Assembly: GCA_024400275.1 (NCBI GenBank) | Contig: JAKSMY010000069.1 | Span: 1 to 8,631, forward strand | Source: Paludibacteraceae bacterium | GTDB taxonomy: Bacteria > Bacteroidota > Bacteroidia > Bacteroidales > Paludibacteraceae | Direction of reading: 5' to 3' | Length of the DNA: 8,631 nucleotides | Shown here: positions 7,067 to 8,631 of the stretch, in pieces | Numbering within the stretch: position 1 is the stretch's first letter | How the letters are laid out: every line of letters starts with the position of its first letter | The notes under the pieces: model-generated | The model's database searches: none | Told to the model about the DNA's origin: nothing | The model's input: the letters and a program-made list of their open reading frames with translations, nothing else | Translations under genes and position numbers: made by a program

Positions 7067-8631
7067 TTAGCGAACCCATTGACCTTGCAAGTCGAACAGA
7101 CGGTCACCTTTCTTAATGTACATGCGATGGTTCATAATGAACTTACGCATCTGAATACTTTGCATTATTTCTTGCCAATCGGTAGGAGTACTTTGGTATC
7201 CTACATACAAACCGGAGTTCATACCCTCTTTCGGAATCTTAATGTAGAACTGATACGAACCTGCTTGCTTGATGTAGTAAGCATCGTTCTTCATCTCGAA
7301 GTCCGTAAAGCCACTGCCTTCCGGAGTAACCGTCCAAGCTGCTTTGTTCACATTGTCGTATAATTGAACAAATTCGCCAATAGCGAGTTGTGTGTTAACA
7401 ACATACTCAGTATATTCGCCCTTATCCTCCGGCGTACCGGGCAGATAATCCGTACCATTAACGAGCAGACCAAAGTCCGGAGTAGCAGGAGTAGGATTCT
7501 TGAAGTCACCGGTCACGACGACATAACCTTGTGCAAAGGTTACGGTAACATCATTAGGCGTATAAACGGTGAAGCAGATATTACCATCTACATCCGTGTA
7601 TAAGCCCTCTATTGCTACGGTCGGGCTGAGGTTGTCATAGCCCCAAGCGTGTTCCCATGTTCCGTCAGTCACTTTGAGTTGATACTCACCGGCGGCTAAC
7701 ATCGGGAAGGTATAAGTATAATCAACCATCTCAATGGCGTCTGCTTGCCAAGCTTTTTCTGCGCCTACCAAAGCATCGTTACCGGTTACGTAGAACTTAT
7801 CTTCTACAGGTTGCGGACGCTCGCACCATACGCCTTCATTCCAATCGGTGATGATAAACAGGTGGCACTCGGCAATCTTCTCTGCGTCGATGCGGTTCCA
7901 AGGTTCCCAAGTAGGTTCGGTTGCTTCCGGAGCGCAGCGAACAAAGATAATACTGTCTGCTTTCTCGTTAACTTTGAGAGTGAGTGTATCATTGTTGTTC
8001 GTAGCCCATTCGGTCCATTGACCTTCGAGGTCATCACCCCAAATCCATGCAGCTACTTTGCCGCCATCCTTCGACCACAAAGAGTCTTGAACGATTGTCA
8101 AGTCAAATGTCTTGGCTGGTTCCGGTTGGGCCGGACGACCGAGAAGACCTGCCTGTATAGTAGTATCTGCGGCATTAAAGAACAATTTAATTGTATCTCC
8201 TGCTAACAGTTTATATGTCATCGGCTCTTCTTCTGCTGCTACTGCGCGACGAAGCTCTCGACCGGGAAACCATGGGTGAACTTTTGTTACCGTACAATAG
8301 GTATCTGCTACTGTCACCGGTATATCTTTTGCATCAAACCAGAAAGCATCTGTATCTTCTTCTTTCGTGTTGATGTTGATACCTGTACCACCGAAGACTA
8401 CTTTACCCAAAGTATAGAGAGTCTCCTTCACGGTGTCTCTCGTCATCTCTAACCAAGTCCAGTCTTCTGCACCGTTCCAGTTGTTCTTAGCATAGTACTT
8501 GGTCTCTACAGGTTTCGGAGCTTCGCAAGTAAGCGTGAAGAGACCATCCTCTGTCCATTCACCAAAGTACATCGTGTCGCACAACTCGTAATTGGCGGTT
8601 TGATTCCATACGTTCTTGCCTTCACCATCCC
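7067..8631 (-). CDS. Multimodular carbohydrate-binding (starch-binding-like) surface protein, C-terminal part (5' end outside window)
   Basis: The frame is open from the window edge at 8631 to a TAA at 7067-7069, giving 520 complete codons. The true start lies outside. An in-frame TTG at 8582-8584 is not a credible start, because the reading frame and a recognisable module continue upstream of it. From the N-terminal side the modules are: the end of a WNQT-type module (8492-8614); a KNNW module (YYAKNNWNGAEDWTWLEM, then FGGTGININT); a module with VAAWIWGDD and SIIFVRCAPE ending in EPWNRI (to about 7790); an X25/SusE-like module (FYVTGNDALVGAEKAWQ); a last beta domain (FGLLVNGTDYLPG, FVQLYDNVNKAAW, SYQFYIKI); and the shared tail at 7070-7144. 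The aromatic-rich folds resemble starch-binding modules of Bacteroidota amylases and SusE/SusF proteins. No catalytic residues are visible, though a GH13 domain could lie further upstream. The likely role is glycan binding at the cell surface. The module family is moderately sure; the ligand is inferred. Confidence 0.85.
   Translation of the reverse strand, partial: DGEGKNVWNQTANYELCDTMYFGEWTEDGLFTLTCEAPKPVETKYYAKNNWNGAEDWTWLEMTRDTVKETLYTLGKVVFGGTGININTKEEDTDAFWFDAKDIPVTVADTYCTVTKVHPWFPGRELRRAVAAEEEPMTYKLLAGDTIKLFFNAADTTIQAGLLGRPAQPEPAKTFDLTIVQDSLWSKDGGKVAAWIWGDDLEGQWTEWATNNNDTLTLKVNEKADSIIFVRCAPEATEPTWEPWNRIDAEKIAECHLFIITDWNEGVWCERPQPVEDKFYVTGNDALVGAEKAWQADAIEMVDYTYTFPMLAAGEYQLKVTDGTWEHAWGYDNLSPTVAIEGLYTDVDGNICFTVYTPNDVTVTFAQGYVVVTGDFKNPTPATPDFGLLVNGTDYLPGTPEDKGEYTEYVVNTQLAIGEFVQLYDNVNKAAWTVTPEGSGFTDFEMKNDAYYIKQAGSYQFYIKIPKEGMNSGLYVGYQSTPTDWQEIMQSIQMRKFIMNHRMYIKKGDRLFDLQGQWVR
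7070..7144 (-). other. Shared C-terminal tail of the binding protein
   Basis: This stretch encodes the last 25 residues, K-F-I-M-N-H-R-M-Y-I then F-D-L-Q-G-Q-W-V-R. It follows the last beta domain after a short linker and matches the tails of the three downstream proteins in the K, the Y-I pair, the later aromatic residue and the G, ending in a basic residue. Confidence 0.7.

Noticed and set aside
7745..8206. A 153-residue open frame on the plus strand opposite the binding-protein gene
   Set aside because: It is a shadow of a module-bearing gene on the other strand, with no signal peptide, leader or domain of its own.
8582..8584. An in-frame TTG as the start of the binding-protein gene
   Set aside because: The frame stays open to the window edge and the upstream residues (VWNQTANYEL) belong to a module duplicated later in the same protein, so the real start is outside.

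Overview
The window looks like a piece of a Bacteroidota genome, most likely a gut- or rumen-type member of the order Bacteroidales. The phylum assignment rests on four things: the secreted protein families present (an alpha-amylase of the SENHDEER type with an N-terminal starch-binding module, a C10 peptidase with a Spi-type propeptide, an InlB-like repeat fused to a pectinesterase), A/T-rich leaders without Shine-Dalgarno sequences, MKK/MKR-type Sec signal peptides on every gene whose start is visible, and a short conserved C-terminal tail on every protein whose end is visible. Genus and species cannot be read from the window.

All five genes lie on the minus strand, so transcription runs from high to low coordinates. 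(1) 7067-8631 is the C-terminal part of a multimodular carbohydrate-binding protein whose 5' end lies outside the window. (2) 7029-7055 is a strong stem-loop in the 55-base gap after it. (3) 5668-7011 is a secreted C10 (streptopain-like) cysteine peptidase. (4) 3081-5663 is a secreted GH13 alpha-amylase that starts 4 bases after the peptidase stop codon. (5) 922-3057 is a secreted CE8 pectin methylesterase that starts 23 bases after the amylase. (6) 1-859 is the N-terminal part of an unrecognised secreted protein that starts 62 bases after the pectinesterase. No gap exceeds 62 bases. I saw no tRNA, rRNA, CRISPR array, insertion sequence or phage gene.

The spacing suggests that peptidase, amylase, pectinesterase and perhaps the last gene form one transcription unit for extracellular breakdown of plant material: starch (amylase, binding protein), methyl-esterified pectin (pectinesterase) and protein (peptidase). 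No SusC/SusD transport pair and no regulator are visible, so this is not a classic polysaccharide utilisation locus within these limits.

The feature I find most worth following is the C-terminal tail of about 23-26 residues, with a K-[IYF]-[IL]-x-x-x-[HR]-[LM]-Y-[IF] core and a later G. It is shared by all four proteins with visible C-termini although their main domains are unrelated. It behaves like a sorting or anchoring tag, but that role is an inference. The second is the stem-loop before the peptidase, which has competing alternative pairings and may act as a terminator or attenuator.
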